From positions 512,069-576,068 of the forward strand of contig NZ_CAJHAJ010000002.1 of the NCBI RefSeq assembly GCF_904846345.1: DNA of 64,000 nucleotides. The letters run 5' to 3'. Below the pieces are notes generated by a model. That model worked only from the letters and a program-made list of their open reading frames with translations. It had not been told where the DNA came from and did no database searches. Position numbers and translations under genes: made by a program. Shown piece by piece: positions 8,149 through 16,748 of this stretch. Each line of letters starts with the position of its first letter. Position 1 is the stretch's first letter. Origin of the DNA: Psychrobacter maritimus (GTDB taxonomy: Bacteria; Pseudomonadota; Gammaproteobacteria; Pseudomonadales; Moraxellaceae).

Positions 8149-10341
8149 CTACCACCACACTGGGTCATCACTTTCTTCTCTAGGCTTTTTAGCTGTCTCG
8201 ACCGTTAACTTATCAGCAGGTAGCTCAGCAATAAATCTTGAGGGCTTATCAAAGTATCCTGAATAGCTTGAGAAGTACTCTGGCGCGGTTAAAAACAATC
8301 TGCTCTTAGCGCGACTGCAGGCAACATAAAACAGCTTACGCTCCTCCTCTAACTCTTCAAAATCACTGAGCGAGCGATAGTGCGGCGTCATACCATCGAC
8401 GAGAGAATTGACAAATACAACAGGCCATTCAAGTCCTTTGGCACTATGAATGGTAGAAATGGTGACTTTATCATGACTATCTTCGCCTTTTTCAGGTTCG
8501 CCTGCGGTAACAACTGAATCATTGGGCGGATCAAGGGCAAGATTTTCTAAGAATTTATCAAGACTGTCATGTTCTGTTGCTAAATTTTTGAGTACACGAA
8601 AGTCTTCGCTACGTTCACGCCAATTCTCTTCAATCGTTTTTAGCAGAGGAATATAAAACTCTAGAATCCCCTCAATCACCATTTCGACTGACTCTGCCTG
8701 ACTGGCTTTGGTCAAAGTCGTATGCAATGATTTAAGCTGTGGGCTTTTTTTCGCAAATGACGGTAATAGTAGCGGCTCGAAAGTATTGTTGTTAACGTTA
8801 CTATTAACATTATTATTCACATTGCTATCGGCATTAATGGCTTGGGTCAAGCGCGTTGCCGTTACTGCCCCCACCCCTTTAAACAAGGTTAAAATACGGT
8901 GCCATGCAATCGTATCATTTGGGTTATAGAGTATTTTGACAAAGGCTAAGACGTCCTTGATATGGCGTCTTTCAATAAAGCGGATGCCGCCTACGACAAT
9001 AAAGGGAATATTGCGCTCCATAAATTCAAGCTGAACGTAGTTGGATTGAAAAGACGTGCGGCACAAGACGGCAAAATCTTGATAATCGTAATCCGGTTTT
9101 AATTCGATAATTTTATCAGCTATATATTTAGCCTCTTTCGTTTCGTCACTTAAACGGCGAAAAACTGGCTTTATGCCTTCTATAGATGCGCCCGAGTACA
9201 ATTGCTTTTGATAGCCTAACGTAATTTGAGCCGATAAAGCATTGATATAATCAAGCACCGCTGGCGTACTGCGATAATTTTGCTCTAGCTTAATCAGTTT
9301 TGCTTCGGGATAGCTTTCGCCAAATAATAAGATATTTTCATAATTGGCACCGCGAAAAGCATAAATACTTTGGTTATCATCACCAACGACCATCAGCGAT
9401 ACCGACGCAGGCGCACAGATGAGGTCAATGAGTTCTTTTTGCGGAATATTGGTGTCTTGATATTCATCGACCATGACATAACGATAGTGCTTTTGTAGTA
9501 GCTGACGAAAGGTGTCATTGTGCTTTAGATGGCGCACCACTTGGCTGATGATGTCATCAAAATCGTATAAATGGTTGGCGCGCTTATACTCATGAAAGTC
9601 GACCGCCAATTGCTCAATAACTGGAATATGCACGGCGATATCAGGATAACTGCTTTCAATTAAGTCACGAATATGAATGCGCCGATTTCTAGAGGTTGAG
9701 AAGATATTTTGCAAGGTTTTTTTGCGCGGAAATGCCTGATTGGTTATTTTGGTCGGATACTTTTTTTCTTTATTAATTAAATCAATAGCGTCTTCACTGT
9801 CACCGGTATCTAAAATAGTAAAGCGCGGATTGATACCAAGTAGCCCAGAATATTGGCGCAATAACATATTACAAAATGAGTGAAAAGTGCCGCTAGTGAT
9901 ATCATTTAACGCCTTACCGTTTATGTGACTATTATCATCTAGACGGCTTGCCAGCAAAGTTCTAGCGCGACTTTTAATCTCATTGGCCGCTTTACGGGTA
10001 AAGGTCAATAGCAGAATCTCTTTTGGCGCTACACCATTTTCTATCAGGTAGCTGGTTCTGTAGGTCAGGGTTTTGGTTTTACCAGAACCTGCACCGGCGA
10101 TAACCAACACCTTGCCCTCAGTTGTGGTAGCAGCCAATAACTGATTAGGATTTAACTCACTGGCATAATCCACTTGCAACCCTAAATGACTGGCAAGCCG
10201 TTGCTCTAATATTTCAGCATCCGCATTTATCAAATTGGCCTCGAGCTTTTTAATTGCCTGCTCAAGCCGCGTAAGCTTGGGTTTCATGTCAACGAAATTT
10301 TGCGGATAATTATAATGGTGGGTAGCAAAAATGGTGGTCAT
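8149..10341 (-). CDS. UvrD/Rep-family superfamily 1 DNA helicase
   Basis: A complete SF1A helicase of 730 residues from the ATG at 10341 (a TTG nine bases upstream is possible). Counting from that TTG, the motifs are Q (LNPNQLLA), Walker A AGAGSGKT (85-92), LTFTRKAANEIKSR (Ia), VDEYQDTN (294-301), VVGDDNQSIYAFRGA (321-335), LEQNYRST, ISTIHSAKGLEWPVVF and YVACSRAK (VI). There is no added nuclease domain. An Asn-rich insert (SNVNNNVNSNVNNN) interrupts the 2B region. It unwinds DNA 3'-5' by family precedent. The gene precedes the TerB gene by 127 bp on the same strand and is divergent from ychF, so it is probably the first gene of the operon, although the wider gap leaves room for a separate promoter. 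A stand-alone housekeeping helicase is the alternative. Confidence 0.85.
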   Translation of the reverse strand: MTTIFATHHYNYPQNFVDMKPKLTRLEQAIKKLEANLINADAEILEQRLASHLGLQVDYASELNPNQLLAATTTEGKVLVIAGAGSGKTKTLTYRTSYLIENGVAPKEILLLTFTRKAANEIKSRARTLLASRLDDNSHINGKALNDITSGTFHSFCNMLLRQYSGLLGINPRFTILDTGDSEDAIDLINKEKKYPTKITNQAFPRKKTLQNIFSTSRNRRIHIRDLIESSYPDIAVHIPVIEQLAVDFHEYKRANHLYDFDDIISQVVRHLKHNDTFRQLLQKHYRYVMVDEYQDTNIPQKELIDLICAPASVSLMVVGDDNQSIYAFRGANYENILLFGESYPEAKLIKLEQNYRSTPAVLDYINALSAQITLGYQKQLYSGASIEGIKPVFRRLSDETKEAKYIADKIIELKPDYDYQDFAVLCRTSFQSNYVQLEFMERNIPFIVVGGIRFIERRHIKDVLAFVKILYNPNDTIAWHRILTLFKGVGAVTATRLTQAINADSNVNNNVNSNVNNNTFEPLLLPSFAKKSPQLKSLHTTLTKASQAESVEMVIEGILEFYIPLLKTIEENWRERSEDFRVLKNLATEHDSLDKFLENLALDPPNDSVVTAGEPEKGEDSHDKVTISTIHSAKGLEWPVVFVNSLVDGMTPHYRSLSDFEELEEERKLFYVACSRAKSRLFLTAPEYFSSYSGYFDKPSRFIAELPADKLTVETAKKPREESDDPVWW

Positions 10342-10639
10342 TATTAACAATTGCCTTTGGTATGGTTTATCGTACTAGCTATTGATGACAGCGCAGCAGC
10401 ATGCATCATCATTTATAGGTAGTAGCTTATCATAATAGGCAAAGCTCTGAGGGTCGTTGATAACGAGTATTGATATTAAATGGCAGTATTAAGTATTGTT
10501 ATTGACCATAAGAATTGGAACAGTAAGCACAACAACCTCACCCATTTTGGCTGAAATTTGCTACAATATGCCCAATTTTGAGTTACTATTTTACGAAGTC
10601 TTATACTGACTGATTTTATTAATATATTGAGAGCATGTT

Positions 10640-11731
10640 ATGGGTTTTAATTGCGGCATTGTCGGTCTACCAAACGTGGGTAAATCCACCCTGTTTAACG
10701 CCTTGACCAAAGCGGGTATCGCCGCTGAAAACTTTCCATTTTGTACCAAAGATCCCAATACCGGTATCGTACCTGTGCCAGATCCACGCCTGAAAAAACT
10801 GGCTGATATCGTCAAGCCTGAGCGCGTATTGCCAACGACGATGGAGTTTGTTGATATCGCAGGATTGGTCGCGGGCGCCTCAAAAGGCGAAGGTATGGGC
10901 AACCAGTTTTTAGCCAATATTCGCGAGACCGATGCGATTGCTCACGTGGTACGCTGCTTTGATGATGACAACGTCGTCCACGTTGACGGCCGCGTCAGCC
11001 CTATCGATGACATCGAAACCATCAATACCGAATTGGCATTGGCAGATTTAGAAGCCGTTGAGCGCGCTATCCACAACTTAAGCAAAAAAGCCAAAGGCGG
11101 TGATAAAGACGCCTCTGCTATGCTCGATATTTTCAAAAAAATCGAGCCTTTATTAGCAGAAGGTAAAGCGGCTCGCGCTGCCAATTTAGACAAAGACGAA
11201 CAAAAACTGATCAGAAGTTATGGTCTGATTACCCTAAAGCCAACCATGTATATCGCTAACGTTGCTGAGGATGGTTTTGAGAATAATCCATATCTTGATG
11301 CAGTGCGTAACTACGCGACTGGCGAAGATTCTATTGTCATTGCGCTATGTAACCAAATCGAATCTGAAATTGCTCAGCTTGATGAAGATGACAAAAAAGA
11401 CTTCCTAGCTGAAATGGACATGGAAGAGGCTGGCCTTGATCAAGTCATTCGTGGCGGGTATGAGTTGCTTGATATGCAGACTTATTTCACTGCGGGCGTC
11501 AAAGAAGTCCGCGCTTGGACAGTTGCTGTTGGTGCAACGGCTCCTGAAGCCGCTGGTGTGATTCATACTGATTTTGAACGTGGCTTTATCCGCGCTGAAG
11601 TCATTGCTTATGATGACTTTATCGAATACAACGGTGAAAAAGGCGCAGCTGCTGCTGGTAAATCACGTTTAGAAGGTAAAACCTATATCGTGCAAGATGG
11701 CGACGTGATGCATTTCCGCTTTAACGTTTAA
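10640..11731 (+). CDS. ychF: YchF/OLA1-type redox-regulated ATPase
   Basis: The 363-residue protein has the OBG-type G domain with Walker A GLPNVGKS at 9-16, the switch motif [10 protein letters not shown], and the NxxE nucleotide-base motif (NQIES) that makes YchF prefer ATP over GTP. The C-terminal TGS domain is visible at the end ([15 protein letters not shown]). YchF binds ribosomes and modulates translation initiation and the oxidative stress response. Length and the [16 protein letters not shown] start match the universal family. It is monocistronic: divergent from the UvrD-like gene and followed by a strong terminator at 11790-11816. Confidence 0.97.
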   Translation: MGFNCGIVGLPNVGKSTLFNALTKAGIAAENFPFCTKDPNTGIVPVPDPRLKKLADIVKPERVLPTTMEFVDIAGLVAGASKGEGMGNQFLANIRETDAIAHVVRCFDDDNVVHVDGRVSPIDDIETINTELALADLEAVERAIHNLSKKAKGGDKDASAMLDIFKKIEPLLAEGKAARAANLDKDEQKLIRSYGLITLKPTMYIANVAEDGFENNPYLDAVRNYATGEDSIVIALCNQIESEIAQLDEDDKKDFLAEMDMEEAGLDQVIRGGYELLDMQTYFTAGVKEVRAWTVAVGATAPEAAGVIHTDFERGFIRAEVIAYDDFIEYNGEKGAAAAGKSRLEGKTYIVQDGDVMHFRFNV

Positions 11732-11789
11732 CGTTCAAAGTTTAATAGAGCGGATTGCGTGTTACACAGTCTTAGTAGAGAACAACCAA

Positions 11790-11816
11790 AAGCCAGCTTC
11801 AAAGCTGGCTTTTTTT
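11790..11816 (+). terminator. Rho-independent terminator of ychF
   Basis: A 9-10 bp stem (AGCCAGCTT pairing with AAGCTGGCT) with a two-base loop is followed by a T-run, 60 bp after the ychF stop codon and before dgt. Confidence 0.9.
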
Positions 11817-11903
11817 ATTATAATAAAGGGAAGAACGTTAGAATAATTAACCTCTCTAAAAACAACGATAAAATAAAATGATAAAAATAACGGACTATAA
11901 CCT

Positions 11904-13322
11904 ATGACTGCTTCTGTTAATCAAATGCTTAATTCCAGTGACCATTGGGCAAGGCTATTTAATGCGCAGCGTTTAGGGAGTCATAAAAAAGCCCCTGCCG
12001 AGGACAGCGCGCGCTCCTCCTTTCATAAAGATTACGACAGGCTGGTGTTTTCACACTCCTTTCGCCAGCTTAACCAAAAAACCCAAGTCCATCCCCTGAC
12101 CAATCAACTCGGTATTCATACGCGCTTAACACACTCGCTCGAAGTTTCTTGTATTGGACGCTCTTTGGGCATTATGGCAGCAGAAAAGCTGCATGATAAA
12201 TTAGATGGTGGCTTACCAAATGGTGTCGCGCCCGCTGATGTCGGCGTCATTGTGCAAGCGGCTTGCCTTGCCCATGATATCGGCAATCCACCGTTTGGTC
12301 ATGCCGGAGAGTACGCCATTCGTGACTGGTTTATGCATCCTGAGCGTCAAAAGGTCTTGCATAACCTAAGTAGCAATGAGCAGTTGGATTTGCTGGCTTA
12401 TGAAGGTAATGCGCAGGGATTTCGCATCCTTGCCCGCAATGAGCACCACCCTGATTTAGGTGGTATGCGCTTGACTTGCGCCACTTTGGGCGCGTTTATG
12501 AAATACCCTTGGCTTGCAACCCATAGCAACCTCATTTATCAAGGCAGTCCCACCACTAACATGCAAAAATTTGGCTGCTTTTATAGTGAGGCAGCTCAAT
12601 TAGAAGAGTTAGCAGCCTGTTTACATCTGCCGCGCTCCGAGCAACACGATGGCTTTGCTCGTCATCCGCTGGCTTATTTATTGGAAGCGGCAGACGATAT
12701 CTGCTATGCGCTGATAGATTTGGAGGATGGCATCAATTTGAATATGCTAAGCTATGCGGAGGTTGCGGCTATTTTTTATGAGCTGATTGGCGAGCGCCCT
12801 GACACTCTTAATTTACCCACTCATGTGTCAGTCAGGCAGCATTTGGCATCGCTGCGGGCACGGGCAATGATGCGTTTGGTCAATGCTGTCACCGATGCTT
12901 TTGTAGCCAATAGTAACGCTATGCTGGCAGGGACGCTACAGGGCAGCCTGTTTGCCCATTGTGATGCAACTGTGCAAAGCGGCATCACCCAAGCCAAGCA
13001 ATTAGCACGTGAAAAAATATTTAATCACCCAAGTAAAGTACGCATGGAGCTGATGGCCAATCAATGCCTGCAGCGCCTGCTCGATGCTTTTATGCCATTG
13101 GCTTGGACAAATGAGACCAGTGCTTCCATAACCCAAATGTCCTTTGAGCAGCAGCGTCTGCTAAAATTGCTACAGCCGCATCTCGATGAGCATCGTCGCG
13201 TTTTATCCGATGACACCTATGATAATATGCTCAATGTTTTAGACTTTATAACCGGTATGAATGACCATGAAGCGTATCGATTGGCGCAAGAGCTACAAGG
13301 ACATTGGGGCACCATTGTTTAA
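11904..13322 (+). CDS. dgt: Deoxyguanosinetriphosphate triphosphohydrolase-like HD protein
   Basis: The 472-residue HD-domain phosphohydrolase carries the metal ligands in order: His77 in RLTHSLEVS and the His-Asp pair at 124-125 in AHDIGNPPFGH, plus a later LEAADDICYALIDLEDG block with the last Asp. These are the Dgt/SAMHD1-like signatures. Dgt enzymes cleave dGTP (or other dNTPs) to the nucleoside and tripolyphosphate, influencing dNTP pools and sometimes phage resistance. The N-terminal EDSARSSFHKDYDRLVFSHSFRQLNQKTQV motif confirms the start region. It follows ychF behind a terminator, so it has its own promoter. Which dNTP is the substrate cannot be read from sequence. Confidence 0.92.
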   Translation: MTASVNQMLNSSDHWARLFNAQRLGSHKKAPAEDSARSSFHKDYDRLVFSHSFRQLNQKTQVHPLTNQLGIHTRLTHSLEVSCIGRSLGIMAAEKLHDKLDGGLPNGVAPADVGVIVQAACLAHDIGNPPFGHAGEYAIRDWFMHPERQKVLHNLSSNEQLDLLAYEGNAQGFRILARNEHHPDLGGMRLTCATLGAFMKYPWLATHSNLIYQGSPTTNMQKFGCFYSEAAQLEELAACLHLPRSEQHDGFARHPLAYLLEAADDICYALIDLEDGINLNMLSYAEVAAIFYELIGERPDTLNLPTHVSVRQHLASLRARAMMRLVNAVTDAFVANSNAMLAGTLQGSLFAHCDATVQSGITQAKQLAREKIFNHPSKVRMELMANQCLQRLLDAFMPLAWTNETSASITQMSFEQQRLLKLLQPHLDEHRRVLSDDTYDNMLNVLDFITGMNDHEAYRLAQELQGHWGTIV

Positions 13323-13486
13323 ACCGCAAGTTTAAAAAGAAGTCTAGAATTAATTTAAAACCAAGCTTAAAATTCAGTCTAAAACCAATTCTAAAAACTG
13401 GACAATCAACGATAACCGTCTATTTCATTCGTATTTTCGCAATGAAATGAGTATGATAGACCTCTATCAGGTAATTTTGAAATATT

Positions 13487-14167
13487 ATGAGTAGTCGCGA
13501 ACAAAAGAAACTTCAAACACGGCACGCTTTTTTTAATGCGGTGCTCGATTTATGTATGACGGGGCAATCTTTTAGCTCAATCAGTCTCAGACAAGTCACG
13601 CGCGAGGTTGGCGTGGTGCCGACCGCCTTTTATCGCCATTTTGATGACATGGAATCGCTCGGCCGTGCCTTGGTTATCGAAGAGTTGGGCGGTACGCTAG
13701 CAACCTTAAGTGACAACCTGCAAATTGGTCGCAAACGTAGCTTTGAGCGTCAAATCGCTAAAAGTATCCAGATGTTTTTATATATGGTCAGCGAGCAGCC
13801 GTGCTATTGGCAATTTTTAGTCAGTGAACGCTATGGCGGCTCAGAAGCGGTACGCAAAGCCATCAATGAGCTGATTAAAAACCACGGGCAGAGTCTAGCA
13901 GACGATTTAGCCCTACAACCTGCTTTTGCCCATATCAATACTTATGACCGCAGGCTATTGGCTGAGGCTGGGGTCAATATGTTCTTTTCCTGGATTATTG
14001 ATTGGCTAGAGCTGACCTATACCGAAGACCATGATGATGAAGTCGACTTGGCTGATATTGAAGATAAAAAACAGCTGATGCTGCATAATTGTACACGGCA
14101 AGCACAGATGCTGTTTTATGGTGCTTACAACTGGAAATCTACTGAAGAAACCCGTTTAAGTGATTAA
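13487..14167 (+). CDS. TetR-family regulator, FabR/DesT-like
   Basis: A 226-residue TetR regulator. The N-terminal helix-turn-helix (about residues 23-50) reads SLRQVTREVGVVPTAFYRHFDDMESLG, very close to the FabR pattern ([20 protein letters not shown]). The ligand domain has QPCYWQFLVSERYGGSEAVRKAI, again FabR-like. FabR and DesT repress unsaturated fatty acid synthesis or desaturase genes in response to acyl-CoA. No fatty acid gene adjoins it, so targets would be in trans. The gene is convergent with gspK; a hairpin at 14230-14286 inside the gspK 3' end could terminate its transcript. Confidence 0.82.
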   Translation: MSSREQKKLQTRHAFFNAVLDLCMTGQSFSSISLRQVTREVGVVPTAFYRHFDDMESLGRALVIEELGGTLATLSDNLQIGRKRSFERQIAKSIQMFLYMVSEQPCYWQFLVSERYGGSEAVRKAINELIKNHGQSLADDLALQPAFAHINTYDRRLLAEAGVNMFFSWIIDWLELTYTEDHDDEVDLADIEDKKQLMLHNCTRQAQMLFYGAYNWKSTEETRLSD

Positions 14168-14214
14168 TTGGGCTTAATTTTTGCACGTTATTTAGCATTG
14201 GCTATCTATAACCA

Positions 14215-15345
14215 TTAGAAAACTGGCCTAAAAGCCCAAAGTCGCTGCGTCACCACGCGTACCTCTTTGGGCTTTTTATTGTCAGTATTTTGAGCGTTTT
14301 TCGCATTACTATCAGCGTTATTAGCATCATTGCTATTTTCATTACTGTTATTACTGCTATTTGCTATTTCACCATCAGCGGCCGTTTTGCTAATAACAAT
14401 GGTCGCAAAGCGTTGTCTTGCCTGACCACCATCTGCATTATCACTAGCGGTAATAAGCGCCATAAAAGCTTGGCTATCAACCGCTAATAATGGTGTTAAT
14501 GCCTTACGCTGCTCTGCTTTTACACTACTTAATATCGGCAACTGCCAGATATCATCAATAGAGCCAAATGCCTGCTTTGCTCGCAACTCAACGATGCTCT
14601 GCATTTGCTGACTGCTCGCACCCTCTAGCAAAGCGGCCAGCAAAACGGGGCTGGCGGTATTGATATTAATGGGTAAATAATACGGCACCGCGGTGATATA
14701 GGGACGCAGTGCCGCTAATACTTGCGCATTGATACCCTTCACTTCTGCTAATTGATCGATACTAAGCAAGGCTTGATTGGGTAAAATGTTGTCCACGCCG
14801 CTATTAGCCTGCTGAGCATAAACCACACTTTCATCACCGCCATCTTGATAGACCTCGCTGTCGCCATCTTGATAATCAAGGACGGCAATGGCGATATCAG
14901 GCTCTAAATTTAGCTGCGTGAGTAACCTTTGAAAGACGGCCAATGCGGCAGTATCAACGGCGCCATTGTGATATAAATTATTAATATTAAAACGACTGCC
15001 CTCATCGCGTAATTCGATGCCGATGCTATGTCTGCCTAGCGTATAAGGCGGTATTGGCTGCGCCCAAATATCCTGCGCGCTATCGGTATCATTTAATTTA
15101 GCATCAGCACGAATCAAGGTAACGGCCAATTGCTGACCTGCGTTGATATCTTGTAAGAGCTGGTTTTGGTCAAACAATAAGCCGCTACGCCTAATGGCAA
15201 TCTTTTGGCTGGCAAGCATCGCTCCTGCAACCACAGTAATACTGACCACCAATAGCAAAATAGTCAGCAGCGCAACCCCACGTTGAGCGTTGGCTTTCAT
15301 AGAGGTTATAGGCATCATTGGCCTCATTTGTGGCTTAGTTGGCAT
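14215..15345 (-). CDS. gspK: Type II secretion minor pseudopilin GspK
   Basis: The 376-residue protein has a class III-type leader ending before the hydrophobic helix QRGVALLTILLLVVSITVVAGA (about 20-41). It lacks the usual Glu5, as GspK proteins do, since GspK caps the pseudopilus tip. The body has the GspK helix-hairpin repeats (AVLDYQDGD, SIDQLAEVKGIN, INTASPVLLAALLEG). A 30-residue Asn/Asp-rich insert precedes the last 15 residues. It is the final gene of gspH-I-J-K, 12 bp after gspJ. The complex secretes folded enzymes across the outer membrane. The DNA coding its last residues also forms a terminator-like hairpin. Confidence 0.92.
   Translation of the reverse strand: MPTKPQMRPMMPITSMKANAQRGVALLTILLLVVSITVVAGAMLASQKIAIRRSGLLFDQNQLLQDINAGQQLAVTLIRADAKLNDTDSAQDIWAQPIPPYTLGRHSIGIELRDEGSRFNINNLYHNGAVDTAALAVFQRLLTQLNLEPDIAIAVLDYQDGDSEVYQDGGDESVVYAQQANSGVDNILPNQALLSIDQLAEVKGINAQVLAALRPYITAVPYYLPININTASPVLLAALLEGASSQQMQSIVELRAKQAFGSIDDIWQLPILSSVKAEQRKALTPLLAVDSQAFMALITASDNADGGQARQRFATIVISKTAADGEIANSSNNSNENSNDANNADSNAKNAQNTDNKKPKEVRVVTQRLWAFRPVF
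14230..14286. terminator. Candidate bidirectional terminator inside the gspK 3' end
   Basis: AAAAGCCCAAAG (14230-14241) pairs perfectly with CTTTGGGCTTTT (14275-14286), followed on the plus strand by TATT and on the minus strand by AGGCC. It lies between the convergent TetR gene and gspK, within the last gspK codons. The loop is long (33 bases), so strength is uncertain. Confidence 0.5.
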
Positions 15346-15357
15346 AAACAGTCTCTA

Positions 15358-16269
15358 TCATTGACCAAATGGGGCATTTTCAGTAGCGTTGCCTGAGTTA
15401 TTATCTGCTACATTGCCATTGGCTGCATTATCGTTATTGGTGCTATCATTACTATTGCCGTTATTATTGTTATTACTATCGTTACCATTGCCATTAGGGT
15501 TATTAGCATTAGGATTGTTAGGAATATTTTTATTGCTGGTATTTGTACTTATATTTGGGATTGGTTGCGGAGTAAGTGCCCATTGCCAAGTAATGGGCAT
15601 ATCCTGATAAGTAAAGTTGAGCACAATCCCTTTTGGCAGTAGCGTAATTTCAGAGGGTGCATTGGCTGAATTTGCCGTCTGCGCTGCTAAAGTATTGTTG
15701 CTGCTATCTTTATTAGGGAATTTGGCACTTAATTCAGGTAAATAAGCTTGCCAGTGCCCAGCCGTGACGCCTTCAAGCAATATACTATCTAGACTAATGC
15801 TGTCACTGCCACCGGCAAGACTGGTATATTGACGACGAATTAAGCGCTCATCAGCAAAAATGTATTCGATATGCTGCACACTAGCGCTGCTTTGATAACG
15901 TGGGTCAGGGTCGGCAAAACGCACAAAGCTGATACGTGCGCCGTCTAGGCTCATAAAGGGTTCGGGCGCTGGTGTATTTTCTTGATTGCTACTATTATTG
16001 TTAGTTGCAGCGTTATTAGTTGATGCGTTATTAATTAAGGAATTAGCACCCTGCGTATCCACTGCCTGATAAGGAATCATTTGGTTCATATCTTGCTGTA
16101 ATTGCAAATAGGCATATTGCAAAACTGCTAAATTATCCGCATGAAATTGCGCCCGTTCGCGCGCACGGTTAACACCATCAAATACTTGCCAGCCTGCAAC
16201 CGCTAGCATGGCAAATATCGCCATCGCAACCATCAGCTCAAGCAAGGTGAAGCCATGATTTGATTTCAT
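15358..16269 (-). CDS. gspJ: Type II secretion minor pseudopilin GspJ with Asn-rich tail
   Basis: The 303-residue protein begins MKSNHG/FTLLELMVAMAIFAML: a prepilin peptidase site after Gly6, then Phe and Glu5 of the mature helix. The globular part (QLQQDMNQMIPYQ, ISFVRFADPDPR, EYIFADERLIRRQY, FTYQDMPITWQWAL) is GspJ. The family is usually near 200-240 residues; the excess is an Asn-rich low-complexity insert near 80-95 and a C-terminal tail of about 65 residues of Asn with Gly, Ser, Asp and Ala. Its start overlaps the gspI stop (ATGA), indicating translational coupling. It forms the pseudopilus tip complex with GspI and GspK. Confidence 0.92.
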   Translation of the reverse strand: MKSNHGFTLLELMVAMAIFAMLAVAGWQVFDGVNRARERAQFHADNLAVLQYAYLQLQQDMNQMIPYQAVDTQGANSLINNASTNNAATNNNSSNQENTPAPEPFMSLDGARISFVRFADPDPRYQSSASVQHIEYIFADERLIRRQYTSLAGGSDSISLDSILLEGVTAGHWQAYLPELSAKFPNKDSSNNTLAAQTANSANAPSEITLLPKGIVLNFTYQDMPITWQWALTPQPIPNISTNTSNKNIPNNPNANNPNGNGNDSNNNNNGNSNDSTNNDNAANGNVADNNSGNATENAPFGQ

Positions 16270-16745
16270 GGATTGCCTCCATTAGGGTTTAATCGGCTCA
16301 AATCCAAACTACCGACTTCTTGCTTAGCGTTACTTAGCATCACGTTGATATCCGTTACTGCGCTGCGTGTCTGTCCATCTATAATGGGTGCAACAGTAAT
16401 ATTTACCTGCTTTAATGCGGGTGTGATGGCATCTGTGGCAGTCATTGTCACTTGCCAATCGCGACCTTGGGCATTGATAGTTTGGGTTTTGTTGGCCGTC
16501 AGCCACGTATCTTGAATACGCAAGTCCGCTGCCGCGTTTTGGGCAACAAACTGCGCTAGCGTACGAGTGCGCAAGACATCGACTGAGCTTAAATACGCAC
16601 TACTCGCACGGCTCGCGGCAACGGCAACGACCGCCAAAATCGCTAAAGCAACCATGACCTCAATCAGGGTAAATCCGCGCTCATATTTTGATAGAGCGGG
16701 CTTTGGGTTTGTATAGTTCGATTTGGCTTTATCATTATCTATCAT
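16266..16745 (-). CDS. gspI: Type II secretion minor pseudopilin GspI
   Basis: A 159-residue pseudopilin. The prepilin peptidase motif is at KYERG/FTLIEVMVALAILAVVAVAAS (cleavage after about residue 24), with Glu5 present. The body has the GspI features RTLAQFVAQNAAADLRI and GRDWQVTMTAT. The basic leader is longer than usual (about 24 residues). The gene is three bases from gspH and overlaps gspJ by four, so it is in the middle of a tight operon. GspI nucleates the tip complex of the pseudopilus in the inner membrane. Confidence 0.92.
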   Translation of the reverse strand: MIDNDKAKSNYTNPKPALSKYERGFTLIEVMVALAILAVVAVAASRASSAYLSSVDVLRTRTLAQFVAQNAAADLRIQDTWLTANKTQTINAQGRDWQVTMTATDAITPALKQVNITVAPIIDGQTRSAVTDINVMLSNAKQEVGSLDLSRLNPNGGNP

Positions 16746-16748
16746 AAG

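Noticed and set aside
11904..13322. Dgt as part of a phage-defence module
   Set aside because: Some dGTPases deplete dNTPs against phage, but here the gene stands next to ychF in an ordinary setting and has the housekeeping Dgt shape.
14281..14400. Coding-strand repeat array in gspK as a regulatory array
   Set aside because: The pattern is explained by Asn and Asp codons of a low-complexity stretch in frame with gspK.
15389..15607. Leu-rich plus-strand frame opposite gspJ
   Set aside because: It is the antisense of the Asn-rich tail: AAT and AAC codons read backwards give Leu and Val runs, so it is an artefact of composition.
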